Assembly (NCBI RefSeq): GCF_036881825.1
Contig: NZ_JBAJMW010000009.1
Location: forward strand, 1 to 64,000
DNA length: 64,000 nucleotides
Reading direction: 5' to 3'
Origin: Tersicoccus mangrovi
Lineage (GTDB): Bacteria > Actinomycetota > Actinomycetes > Actinomycetales > Micrococcaceae
A program made the translations under genes and the position numbers. Below are positions 51,910 to 60,192 of the stretch, piece by piece (the stretch's first letter is position 1; each line of letters begins with the position of its first letter). The notes beneath the pieces are model-generated. The model was not told the DNA's origin and ran no database searches. It worked only from the letters and a program-made list of their open reading frames with translations.

Positions 51910-52973
51910 GCCGCACCCACCCGGTCGTGACCGGAGCCCGCGTACAGGGCCGGCTTCTCGTTCAGCGTCACCGTGACCTTCTCCCCGCTGCCCTGGGCGG
52001 CGACGCCGGCCTCGCAGCAGGCGGCGGTCGCGTAGCCGTCCCACGCGGACGGACCGCCGATCTCACCGCGACGCGCGGCGTCGACCCAGGCCTGGACCTC
52101 GAGGTCGTAGGCCGCGCCGAAGCGCTCGACGAAGCTGGGCGTGATGCTGCCGCCCCAGCGGCCCGCGCGGCGCACGTAGGGTCCGGTGTCCCGGCCGATG
52201 TCGACGATGCCGTCCTCGAACGCGGCCTCGGTCGCCACCTCGTAGCCGAACTGGGCGTTGACGAAGATCTCGACGTCGGCGAGCACCCCCGAGGCGGTCT
52301 CGATCAGCACGTGCTGCGGGTCGTGCTGCCCGCTCGGCGCCTTCGCCGAGGCCTTCCCGAGCCGCACGGCGACGGAGGTGATCTCCTCGCCGGTGAGGTA
52401 CCGGACGACGTCGAACTCGTGCACCACGGAGTCGTTGATCAGCATCTCGTTGGTGAAGCCGGGCGGGGTGTCCGGGTTGCGGTGCCGGCAGTGCAGCATC
52501 AGCAGCTCGCCGAGGTCGCCGGAGCGGATGGTCTGCCCGAGCGCCGCGTACTCGGCGTCGTACCGGCGCATGAAGCCGACCTGGATGCGCTGCCGGCCGA
52601 GCGCCACCTCCGCCTCGACGACCCGCCACGCGGACGCGACGTCGGGCGTGAGCGGCTTCTCGCACAGGATGGGCAGGTCCTGGCCCAGGGCCTCCAGCAG
52701 CGCCTCCTCGTGGAGGAAGCCCGGGGTGGCCAGCAGGACGGCGTCGACGCCGGCCGCGTAGGCCTCGGCCGGGGTGGCGAAGGCGCGGGCGCCGGGGATG
52801 TCGGCGACGGCGGCGGTGGCACGGTCGAGGTCGACGTCGACGACGGCGGCGACCTCGGCTCCGTGGGTGCGGGTGTGGAGGCGGTGGATGTGGTCGGCGC
52901 CCATCCGGCCGGCGCCGATCACGGCGACGCGGAGGTCGCGGGTCGTGCTGTCAGGGGTACGCGTGTCGGTCAT
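51906..52973 (-). CDS. iolG: Inositol 2-dehydrogenase
   Basis: First oxidation step: myo-inositol to scyllo-inosose with NAD. The 355-residue Gfo/Idh/MocA protein has AVIGAGRMGADHIHRL, the catalytic lysine in LCEKPLTPDV near residue 108 and the Asp-x3-His pair in INDSVVHEFDVVRYL near 180. It lies between iolE-like and isomerase genes in the main iol operon, which supports the IolG role over its three paralogues in the window. Confidence 0.9.
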   Translation of the reverse strand: MTDTRTPDSTTRDLRVAVIGAGRMGADHIHRLHTRTHGAEVAAVVDVDLDRATAAVADIPGARAFATPAEAYAAGVDAVLLATPGFLHEEALLEALGQDLPILCEKPLTPDVASAWRVVEAEVALGRQRIQVGFMRRYDAEYAALGQTIRSGDLGELLMLHCRHRNPDTPPGFTNEMLINDSVVHEFDVVRYLTGEEITSVAVRLGKASAKAPSGQHDPQHVLIETASGVLADVEIFVNAQFGYEVATEAAFEDGIVDIGRDTGPYVRRAGRWGGSITPSFVERFGAAYDLEVQAWVDAARRGEIGGPSAWDGYATAACCEAGVAAQGSGEKVTVTLNEKPALYAGSGHDRVGAA

Positions 52974-52988
52974 GGCGTGTCCTTCCGG

Positions 52989-53918
52989 TCAGACGCGGGT
53001 GCGGGAGCCGCACGAGAGCAGGTACTGGCGGGTGCGGGTGGCGATGGGCAGGGGGACGTCGAAGGCGACCGGGTACATGTCCTGTTCGACGATGCCGAAG
53101 ATCGGCCGGTCGAGGGCCTCGACGGCCTCGATCACCTCGCGCAGGTCCGGCAGGCCGCTGGGCGGCTCCGCCATGACACCCGCGGTGTTCGCGGCGGCCC
53201 ACGTGAGGTTCTGCTCGCGCACCCGGGCGAGGACGTCCGGATTCACCTGCTTCAGGTGCAGGTAGCCGATCCGGTCCGGATGCGAGCGGATCAGCTCGAC
53301 GCTGCTCGCACCCCCGTACTCGGCGTGGCCGGTGTCCAGGCACAGGCTCAGCAGCGCCGGGTCGGTGTTGCCGAGCAGGCGCACGATGTCGTCCTGGGTG
53401 AGCACGTGGGAGTCGGCGTGGGAGTGGAACTGCTGCCGCAGGCCGAACTGCTCGGCCAGCCGGCGGCCCAACTCGTCGTGACCCCGGTAGAGGGAGTCGA
53501 GCTGCTCGGGCGTGAGCACCTCGTTCTCGACGGCTTCCCCGGTCACGTCGTCGCGCCACATGGCGGGGATGACGACGATGTGCTCGCCACCCACCGCCGC
53601 GGTCAGCTCCGCGACCCGGCGGGCCGGCTCCCACGCCTCCTCGAATGCTGCGTCCCCCGGACGCCCACCCCGGTGGAACGCCGTGAACACGGTGCCCGCG
53701 GACACCTGCAGGTCGCGGGCGGCGAGCTCGTCGGCGAGCCGGGCAGGGTCGGTCGGCAGATAGCCGTACGGCCCGAGCTCGATCCACCGGTAGCCGGCCT
53801 CGGCCGCCTCGTCGAGGAAGCGCTGCCAGGGGGTCTGCTGCGGGTCGTCGGGGAACCACACGCCCCACGAGTTGGGGGCGGTGCCGATCGTCAGGAGGGA
53901 GTTGCCGGTGTCGGTCAT
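52989..53918 (-). CDS. iolE: Inosose dehydratase-like (IolE family)
   Basis: Dehydrates scyllo-inosose (2-keto-myo-inositol). The 309-residue TIM-barrel protein starts GTAPNSWGVWF, the IolE-type N-terminal block, and has metal-site regions HSHADSHVL, LCLDTGHAEYGG and HLKQVN. It lies between mmsA and iolG with gaps of 52 and 15 bp. The family also contains isomerases, so the reaction is inferred from context. Confidence 0.87.
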   Translation of the reverse strand: MTDTGNSLLTIGTAPNSWGVWFPDDPQQTPWQRFLDEAAEAGYRWIELGPYGYLPTDPARLADELAARDLQVSAGTVFTAFHRGGRPGDAAFEEAWEPARRVAELTAAVGGEHIVVIPAMWRDDVTGEAVENEVLTPEQLDSLYRGHDELGRRLAEQFGLRQQFHSHADSHVLTQDDIVRLLGNTDPALLSLCLDTGHAEYGGASSVELIRSHPDRIGYLHLKQVNPDVLARVREQNLTWAAANTAGVMAEPPSGLPDLREVIEAVEALDRPIFGIVEQDMYPVAFDVPLPIATRTRQYLLSCGSRTRV

Positions 53919-53970
53919 CGGAGGCCTTTCGCGTCGAGCGACGGTGCTCGGTCGAGGAGGAGGGACGGGC

Positions 53971-55485
53971 TCAGTTGGACGGGAAGTGGAACGACGCGTC
54001 CGAGGCGTGGGTCGGCTGCGGCCAGCGCTGGGTGACGACCTTGCCGCGGGTGTAGAAGGACACGCCCTCCTCGCCGTAGATGTGCTTGTCGCCGAACAGC
54101 GAGTTCTTCCACCCGCCGAAGGAGTGGTAGGCGACCGGCACAGGGATCGGCACGTTGACGCCGATCATGCCGACGTTCACGCCGCGGTGGAACGCGCGGG
54201 CGTTGGCGCCGGAGGAGGTGAAGATCGCGGTGCCGTTGCCGTAGGGGTTGGCGTTGATGAGCTCGATCGCCTCCTCGACGGTCTCGACCCGGACCACGGA
54301 GAGCACGGGTCCGAAGATCTCCTCGGTGTAGGCGTCCATGTCGGTGAGGACCTTGTCGACGACGGTCGGGCCGAACCAGAAGCCGTTCTCCTTGCCCGGG
54401 ACGGTGAAGCCGCGCCCGTCGACGACGACGTCGGCGCCGGCGTCCGCGGCGCTGCCGACGATGCCGGCCATCCGCTGCCGGGCGGCGTCGGTGATCACGG
54501 GGCCCATCTCGGCGTCGGGCTCGGTGCCCTCGGCGACCTTGACGGCCTCGGCGCGCTCGGCGACCTTGCCCACGAGGTCGTCGGCCACGGGGCCGACGGC
54601 GACGGCGACGGAGATCGCCATGCACCGCTCCCCCGCCGAGCCGAAGGCGGCGGCGGTCAGGTGGTCCGCGGCGTGGTCGAGGTCGGCGTCGGGCAGCACG
54701 ATGGCGTGGTTCTTCGCGCCGCCGAGGGCCTGCACGCGCTTGCCGTGCGCGGTCGCGGTGTCGTGGACGTGCCGGGCGATCGGGGTGGAGCCGACGAAGG
54801 AGATGCCGTCGATGTCGGGGTGGGTGAGGAGGCCGTCGACGGTCTCCTTGTCCCCGTGGAGGACCTGGAAGACGCCGTCGGGCAGGCCGGCCTGCTTCCA
54901 GAGCTTCGCCAGCAGCAGCGACGGCGAGGGGTCCCGCTCGCTGGGCTTGAGGATGAACGTGTTGCCGGTCGCGATCGCGACGGGTGCCATCCACAGCGGC
55001 ACCATGACGGGGAAGTTGAACGGGGTGATGCCGGCGACGACACCGAGGGGCTGCCGATAGGAGAAGACGTCGACGCCGGTGGACGCCTGGTCCGAGTAGG
55101 CGCCCTTGAGCAGCTGCGGGATGCCGCAGGCGAACTCGACGACCTCGAGGCCACGGCTGATCTCGCCCTTCGCGTCGCCGAGGACCTTGCCGTGCTCGGC
55201 GGTGATGAGGGCGGCCAGCTCGTCGATGTGGGAGGCGACGAGCTCACGGAAGGCGAAGAGGACGGCGGTGCGCTTGGCCAGGGACGTGTCGCCCCAGGTG
55301 CGGGCGGCCTCCTTCGCGTTGGCGACGGCGGTCTGCAGGTCGGTGGCGTCGGCCAGGCGCAGCTCGCCGGTCTGCTCGCCGGTGGCCGGGTTGAAGACGG
55401 GCTGCGTGCGGGTGCCGGAGCCGGGGGTCTCGGCGCCGCCGAGGAAGTGCGGGATGGTGGTGACGCCGGTGGCGGTGGTGCTCAT
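53971..55485 (-). CDS. mmsA: CoA-acylating methylmalonate-semialdehyde dehydrogenase
   Basis: The last inositol step (IolA): malonate semialdehyde to acetyl-CoA and CO2. The 504-residue aldehyde dehydrogenase has ITPFNFPVMVPLWM near residue 150, ALGGAKNHAIVLPD near 255 and the catalytic cysteine in GSAGERCMAIS near 290. The CoA-acylating subfamily lacks the usual general-base Glu, which fits here. Co-directional with iolD, 47 bp apart. Confidence 0.95.
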   Translation of the reverse strand: MSTTATGVTTIPHFLGGAETPGSGTRTQPVFNPATGEQTGELRLADATDLQTAVANAKEAARTWGDTSLAKRTAVLFAFRELVASHIDELAALITAEHGKVLGDAKGEISRGLEVVEFACGIPQLLKGAYSDQASTGVDVFSYRQPLGVVAGITPFNFPVMVPLWMAPVAIATGNTFILKPSERDPSPSLLLAKLWKQAGLPDGVFQVLHGDKETVDGLLTHPDIDGISFVGSTPIARHVHDTATAHGKRVQALGGAKNHAIVLPDADLDHAADHLTAAAFGSAGERCMAISVAVAVGPVADDLVGKVAERAEAVKVAEGTEPDAEMGPVITDAARQRMAGIVGSAADAGADVVVDGRGFTVPGKENGFWFGPTVVDKVLTDMDAYTEEIFGPVLSVVRVETVEEAIELINANPYGNGTAIFTSSGANARAFHRGVNVGMIGVNVPIPVPVAYHSFGGWKNSLFGDKHIYGEEGVSFYTRGKVVTQRWPQPTHASDASFHFPSN

Positions 55486-55532
55486 GGGTCGGTCGCTCCT
55501 GTTCGATCAGGGTGTGGTTTCGAAGGATCTGG

Positions 55533-57476
55533 TCAGCCCAGCAGGGGCCGCTGGTGGGCCTTGTGCTGGTCGTACGTGCGGCGGGCTTCCTGGGTGGAGT
55601 CCAACTCGGCCACGGCGGAGACGGGCACGTCCCACCACGACTCCGAGCTCGGGGCGTCGATCAGCGGGTCGGACTCGATGTGGATGACGATCGGGCCGGA
55701 GCCCTCCGGCTCGGCGCGCGCCTTGCCGATCGCGGCCTCGAGGTCGGCGATCGCGTCGGGGCCCGGTGCGATCCGGTGGACGGTCGCGCCGAGGCTCTCC
55801 GCGTTGGTCGCCAGGTCGATCGGCAGCGTCTCGCCGTCGTCGAAGCTGTGCGCCTGCGGGTCGAGGACCCGGTAGCGGGTGCCGAACCGCTGCGAGCCGA
55901 GGGACTCGGAGAGTGCACCGATCGAGGCGTACCCGTGGTTCTGGATGAGCACGACGATGAGCTTGATGCCCTCGGCGACGGCGGTGACCAGTTCGGTGTG
56001 CATCATCAGGTAGGAGCCGTCGCCGACCATGACGACGACGTCACGGTCCGCCTCGCCGCGGGCCGACGCGGCGAGCACGGCCCGCTTGACGCCCAGGCCC
56101 CCGGCGATCTCGTAGCCCATGCACGAGAACGCGTACTCCACGTGGTAGCCCCACGGGTCGGACACGCGCCACATCTTGTGCAGGTCCCCGGGCAGGGAAC
56201 CGGCGGCGCAGATCACGACGTCGCGGGGGTCCATGGCCCGGTTGGTCGCCCCGATGATGGCGTTCTGGCTGGGCAGCGGCTCGTACCGCTCCGCGAACGC
56301 GTCGTCGACGATGCCGTCCCAGCGCTGCTTCTCCGCGGTGACCGCCCGGTCCAGGTCGGCGTCGACCCGGTGCCGGCCGAGCGCCTCGGTCAGCGCGATC
56401 AGCGCCTTGCGGGCGTCGGCGACGATCGGCAGCGACGTGCCGTGCTTGTAGGCGTCCAGCGCCGCGACGTTGATGTTGACGAACCGCACGTCCGGGTTGG
56501 CGAAGGCGGTGCGGGACGCCGTCGTGAAGTCCTCGTAGCGGGTGCCGATGCCGATGATCAGGTCCGCCTCGGCGGCGAGGGCGTTCGCGGCCGTCGTGCC
56601 CGTCGAGCCGATCGCGCCGACGGCCTGCGGCGCGTCCCACGGCAGGACGCCGACGCCGGCCTGCGTCCAGGCCACGGGGATGCCGGTGGTGGCGGCGAGG
56701 CCCGCGAGCGCGTCCTGCGCGAAGGCGTAGAGGACTCCCCCGCCGGCCACGATGAGCGGCCGGCGGGCGCCGCGGATCAGCTCGGCGGCGCGGGCGATGT
56801 CCTCGGCCTCGGGCTCGGGGCGGCGGATCCGCCACTCGCGCTCGGCGAGGAACTCCTCGGGCACGTCGATCGCCTCGGCCTGCACGTCCTGCGGCAGGGC
56901 GATGGTCACGGCGCCGGTCTCGGCCGGGTCGGTGAGCACCCGCAGGCCGCTCAGCAGTGCCGAGGCGAGCTGCTCGGGGCGGCTGACCCGGTCGAAGTAC
57001 TTCGAGACGGGCCGGAACGCGTCGTTGACGGTGATGTCGTAGCCGTACGGCTGCTCGATCTGCTGCAGCACCGGGTCCGCGGCGCGGGTGGCGAACGTGT
57101 CGCTGGGCAGCAGCAGCACGGGCAGCCGGTTGGCGGTCGCGAGCGCGGCGCCGGTGAGGAGGTTGGTCGAGCCGGGCCCGATCGACGTCGTGACCGCCCA
57201 CGTCTGGCGGCGCCGGGTGTGCCGCGCGTAGCCGACCGCCTGGTGGGCCTGCGCCTGCTCGTTGCGGCCCTGGTGGTAGGGCATCAGCTCCGGCTCGAGC
57301 ACCTGGGCCTGCTTGAGGGCCTGTCCGACACCGGCGACGTTGCCGTGCCCGAAGATGCCGAACATGCCCGGGATCAGCCGCTCCCGGTACGTCGTGTCGC
57401 CGATGCGGTCGACGGTGTACTGGTGGCCGAGGAACGCGACCAGCGCCTGCGCGACGGTCATCCTGCGGGTGTTCAC
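55533..57476 (-). CDS. iolD: 3D-(3,5/4)-trihydroxycyclohexane-1,2-dione hydrolase
   Basis: A ThDP-dependent enzyme that opens the inositol ring. The 647-residue product has the pyrimidine-binding domain (GMFGIFGHGNVAGVGQAL, catalytic Glu region), a central domain, and the ThDP-binding pyrophosphate domain with MVGDGSYLMMHTELVTA and the following IQNHGYASIG. The GTG start overlaps the stop of the aldolase-like gene by 4 bp. IolD length is usually about 640 residues. Confidence 0.96.
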   Translation of the reverse strand: MNTRRMTVAQALVAFLGHQYTVDRIGDTTYRERLIPGMFGIFGHGNVAGVGQALKQAQVLEPELMPYHQGRNEQAQAHQAVGYARHTRRRQTWAVTTSIGPGSTNLLTGAALATANRLPVLLLPSDTFATRAADPVLQQIEQPYGYDITVNDAFRPVSKYFDRVSRPEQLASALLSGLRVLTDPAETGAVTIALPQDVQAEAIDVPEEFLAEREWRIRRPEPEAEDIARAAELIRGARRPLIVAGGGVLYAFAQDALAGLAATTGIPVAWTQAGVGVLPWDAPQAVGAIGSTGTTAANALAAEADLIIGIGTRYEDFTTASRTAFANPDVRFVNINVAALDAYKHGTSLPIVADARKALIALTEALGRHRVDADLDRAVTAEKQRWDGIVDDAFAERYEPLPSQNAIIGATNRAMDPRDVVICAAGSLPGDLHKMWRVSDPWGYHVEYAFSCMGYEIAGGLGVKRAVLAASARGEADRDVVVMVGDGSYLMMHTELVTAVAEGIKLIVVLIQNHGYASIGALSESLGSQRFGTRYRVLDPQAHSFDDGETLPIDLATNAESLGATVHRIAPGPDAIADLEAAIGKARAEPEGSGPIVIHIESDPLIDAPSSESWWDVPVSAVAELDSTQEARRTYDQHKAHQRPLLG

Positions 57477-58480
57477 GGCGTGGCCTCCTGGGGGGTGCGG
57501 GACGTGGGATCGGCATGGTTCTCGCTGTCGTGCGTGCTGTCGTGGGCACCGTCACGAGCGCCGTCGTGCGCGCCGCGCAGCAGTGACGCGGCGGCGGCCA
57601 CGGAACCGGCGACATCGCCGTCGGCCGGGTAGAGCAGGGTGCGGCCGACGGTCAGCCCCTGGACGCCGGGCAGTGCCAGGGCGCGTCCCCACGAGGCGAA
57701 CACCTCGTCCTGATGGCCGGCGGGGTCGCCGCCGAGCAGCACGGTCGGCATCGTCGTCGCCGCCATGACGCGGTCCATCTCGTCGACGACGGGCAGCTTC
57801 ATCCACGTCCAGGCGCTCGTGGAGCCGAGGCCCTCGGCGATCGCGACGGACTTGATGACGGCGTCGGCGGACAGGTCATTGCGCACGCGCCCGTCCACCC
57901 AGCGGGACAGGAACGGCTCGACCATGGCGATCAGGCCGCGCTCGGCGAGGGCGTCGATCACCCGTGCGGTGTTCTCGAGGACGGCCGGCGTGGCCGGGTC
58001 CTCCAGGCAGATGCGGGTCAGCATCTTCCCGCCGTCGGCGCCGAGTGCCTGCAGCGCCGCGGCGGTGTGGCCGGTGAACCGGTCGTCGAACTCGTTGACC
58101 AGTCCGGCGAGGCCGCCGCGGTTCATCGAGCCGAAGAGCAGCTTGCCGTCGAGGGCGCCGAGCAGGAGCAGGTCGTCCATGATGTCGGCGGTCGCGAGCA
58201 CGCCGTCGACGGCGGGGTTGGCGAGGGCGAGCTGCAGGCGGTCGAGCAGCTCGCGCCGGTCGGCCATCGCGTCCATCCGGCCCTGAGCGGCGAGGGCGCC
58301 GCGGGCAGGGTGGTCCGCGGCCACGATGAAGTTCTGCTCGCCCAGGCGCGGCCCCGCGTGGGGCCGCCGCTCCCGGGCGGCACGCGTGATCGCACCGGGG
58401 TCCTCGAGGCGGATCCGGGTGAGGTGCTCGTAGCGGCGGGGGTCGTCGTCGACGCCGATGGCCGGGACCGCGGCGCTCAT
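57473..58480 (-). CDS. Cgl0158-family (beta/alpha)8 aldolase
   Basis: A 335-residue TIM-barrel protein of the deoxyribose-phosphate aldolase-like Cgl0158 group. It contains LLFGSMNRGGLAGLVNEFDD, KMLTRICLEDP, WMKLPVVDEMDRV with a candidate Schiff-base lysine, and GLTVGRTLLYP. Between iolC and iolD it is the probable 2-deoxy-5-kepto-gluconate-6-phosphate aldolase, replacing IolJ, of which there is no copy in the window. The C-terminal 30 residues are a His/Asp/Ala-rich tail (GAHDGARDGAHDSTHDS). ATGA overlap with iolC, GTGA overlap with iolD. Confidence 0.85.
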   Translation of the reverse strand: MSAAVPAIGVDDDPRRYEHLTRIRLEDPGAITRAARERRPHAGPRLGEQNFIVAADHPARGALAAQGRMDAMADRRELLDRLQLALANPAVDGVLATADIMDDLLLLGALDGKLLFGSMNRGGLAGLVNEFDDRFTGHTAAALQALGADGGKMLTRICLEDPATPAVLENTARVIDALAERGLIAMVEPFLSRWVDGRVRNDLSADAVIKSVAIAEGLGSTSAWTWMKLPVVDEMDRVMAATTMPTVLLGGDPAGHQDEVFASWGRALALPGVQGLTVGRTLLYPADGDVAGSVAAAASLLRGAHDGARDGAHDSTHDSENHADPTSRTPQEATP

Positions 58481-59463
58481 CGGGCCACCGCATCCGGGAC
58501 GAGGCGGCCACGCTCGGCCAGCAGGACGGTGACCTCGTCGGGCGTCGGCATCGCGTCCGAGCAGGAGAGGCGGGAGGCGACGATCGCCCCTGCGGCGTTG
58601 GCGAAGTCGAGCACCTGCGCGAGCGGCCAGCCGGCGAGCAGGCCGTGGCAGAAGGCCCCGCCGAAGGCGTCCCCGGCGCCGAGACCGTTGAGCGTCTGGA
58701 CGGGTACGGGGGCCGAGACGACGCGTTCGTTCCGGGTCTTTGCCATCACCCCCTCGGGGCCGAGCTTGACGACGGCGATCTCGACGCCGGCCTCGAGCAG
58801 CCGGTCCGCCTGCTCGTCCGGCGTGCCGTGACCGACGGCGACGGCGCACTCCTGCTCGTTGCCGATCGCGACGGTGACGTGCGGCAGGATGGTCGCCACC
58901 TGGGCGCGTGCGTCCTCCTCCGAGTCCCAGAACATCGGCCGGTAGTCCAGGTCGAGGACGGTGAAGGCGCCGGCGGGAAGTCCGTCCCGCGGCCGGGCCT
59001 CGTGGGCGGCGACGTGCGCGCTGCGGCTGGGCTCCTGGCACAGCCCGGTGACGGTCGACCAGAAGATCCGCGCGTCGCGCACCGAATCCAGGTCCAGGTC
59101 CGCCGCGTCGAGCTGCAGGTCCGGCGCGGTCGGGAACCGGCCGTAGAAGTAGAGCGGGAAGTCGTCCGGCGGGGTGATGGAGCAGAAGGTGGCCGGCGTC
59201 TGCAACCCCTCGACCGGGGTGACGAAGCGGTCGTCGACGCCGTAGCGGACCAGCTCCCGGTGCAGGTACTCACCGAAGGGGTCGGCGCCCGTGCGGGTGA
59301 TGAGGGCGGTCGAGCGGCCGTGCCGGGCGGCGGCCACGGCGACGTTGGCCGGCGAGCCCCCGAGGTACTTGCCGAAGCGGGTCACGTCGGCCAGGCCGAC
59401 GCCGATGTCGTCGGGGTAGATGTCGACGCTGATGCGTCCCATGGTCAGTACGTCGAGGGTCAC
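58477..59463 (-). CDS. iolC: 5-dehydro-2-deoxygluconokinase
   Basis: PfkB-family kinase phosphorylating 2-deoxy-5-keto-gluconate. The 328-residue product shows GGSPANVAVAAARHG near residue 32 and the PfkB C-terminal signature NGLGAGDAFGGAFCHGLL near 265 with the catalytic Asp. B. subtilis-type DUF2090 fusions are absent; the separate aldolase gene follows. The GTG at 59463 is chosen (AGGAAAGG upstream); an ATG at 59511 would add 16 residues. First gene of the main iol operon. Confidence 0.94.
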   Translation of the reverse strand: MTLDVLTMGRISVDIYPDDIGVGLADVTRFGKYLGGSPANVAVAAARHGRSTALITRTGADPFGEYLHRELVRYGVDDRFVTPVEGLQTPATFCSITPPDDFPLYFYGRFPTAPDLQLDAADLDLDSVRDARIFWSTVTGLCQEPSRSAHVAAHEARPRDGLPAGAFTVLDLDYRPMFWDSEEDARAQVATILPHVTVAIGNEQECAVAVGHGTPDEQADRLLEAGVEIAVVKLGPEGVMAKTRNERVVSAPVPVQTLNGLGAGDAFGGAFCHGLLAGWPLAQVLDFANAAGAIVASRLSCSDAMPTPDEVTVLLAERGRLVPDAVAR

Positions 59464-59524
59464 GGTGGTGCGCCTTTCCTCATCGATCAGCACGACGGCC
59501 GGGTGTGGCATGCGCCACAGTCCC

Positions 59525-59554
59525 ACTCTGCCGTCGTTTGTATGTCCTGTCAAA
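59525..59554 (-). promoter_or_regulatory. Promoter and operator of the main iol operon
   Basis: The operator TATGTC-CT-GTCAAA (59541-59554) contains, on the minus strand, TTGACA (59548-59553), followed after 17 nt by CAGAGT (59525-59530), a weak -10. As at the 43.6-kb operon, repressor binding would hide the -35 box. It overlaps the last codons of the tautomerase gene. Confidence 0.6.
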
Positions 59555-59972
59555 CTGTCGGTTCGGGTGTGACGCCGGGGACCCGGAGCTCCCCCGTCGC
59601 GTACTGGGCACGCCCGAAGCCGAAGGACCAGTCCGACGGCCCGTTCTCGACGTAGCCGATGAAGACGTCCTCGCCCGCCACGCCCACGTCGGCGAGCCGG
59701 GCGGCGATGCCGGCGAAGAGGTCGTGCCGCGCCCGCTCGGTCCGGCCCGCCTGCGTGAAGATCTGGATCATCACGACGTCCGCCGACCGGTCGAAGCCGA
59801 GGCCGGCGTCCTGCGCGACGATCTGCCCCGGGGCGTGCTCGGTGAGGACGTGGAAGTAGTCGCGCGGCGGAATGCCGTAGCCGTCGACGATCGCGTCGTG
59901 GACGGCACGACTGAGGGCGGCCAGGTGCTCGGGACTGCGACCGGTGTTGACGTCGATGCGCACGAGTGGCAT
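59550..59972 (-). CDS. Tautomerase-family protein (4-oxalocrotonate tautomerase-like)
   Basis: A 140-residue tautomerase superfamily member. After removal of Met, Pro-1 would be the catalytic base (MPLVRIDVNTG), with a second beta-alpha-beta unit from about residue 60 (VVMIQIFTQAGRTERARHDL). It is preceded by two copies of the inositol operator and lies directly upstream of iolC. Tautomerases are not part of the textbook inositol route; here one could speed keto-enol conversion of a ring-opened or keto-inositol intermediate. That role is inference. Confidence 0.82.
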   Translation of the reverse strand: MPLVRIDVNTGRSPEHLAALSRAVHDAIVDGYGIPPRDYFHVLTEHAPGQIVAQDAGLGFDRSADVVMIQIFTQAGRTERARHDLFAGIAARLADVGVAGEDVFIGYVENGPSDWSFGFGRAQYATGELRVPGVTPEPTV

Positions 59973-59990
59973 CCGGAACTCCTCGACTCA

Positions 59991-60055
59991 TTTGTCAGAA
60001 CAAAGAGAACCGTATCCCGCGACCGCCAGGGACGGCAAGTATATGTCCTGACAAA
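59991..60055 (-). promoter_or_regulatory. Two operators flanking the tautomerase promoter
   Basis: TTTGTC-AG-AACAAA (59991-60004) and TATGTC-CT-GACAAA (60042-60055) each match 11 of 12 arm positions of the inositol operator. Between them the minus strand has TTGCCG, 18 nt, then TACGGT as a possible promoter. Centre-to-centre distance is 51 bp, about five helical turns, which would allow looping. Confidence 0.65.
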
Positions 60056-60099
60056 GTTTCGTTCGTCGATGCCGGGGGTGGGCCACCGGGCACACGGGA

Positions 60100-60129
60100 A
60101 CGGCGGGGCCCCCGGAGGTGCCCCGCCGT
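60100..60129 (-). terminator. Terminator of the sulfur monooxygenase operon
   Basis: ACGGCGGGGC (60100-60109) pairs with GCCCCGCCGT (60120-60129) in a perfect 10-bp stem with a 10-nt loop, downstream of the LLM monooxygenase stop codon and before the tautomerase promoter. Confidence 0.65.
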
Positions 60130-60192
60130 CGTCCACGAGCCGTGGACCGGCCGGCCTCACCAGCGCGCTGCGCCCACCGGCGCCCCGCCTCG

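Noticed and set aside
53872..55875. 667-residue plus-strand frame opposite mmsA
   Set aside because: Shadow frame, Gly/Val/Asp-rich with no motif. The minus-strand mmsA has full family conservation.
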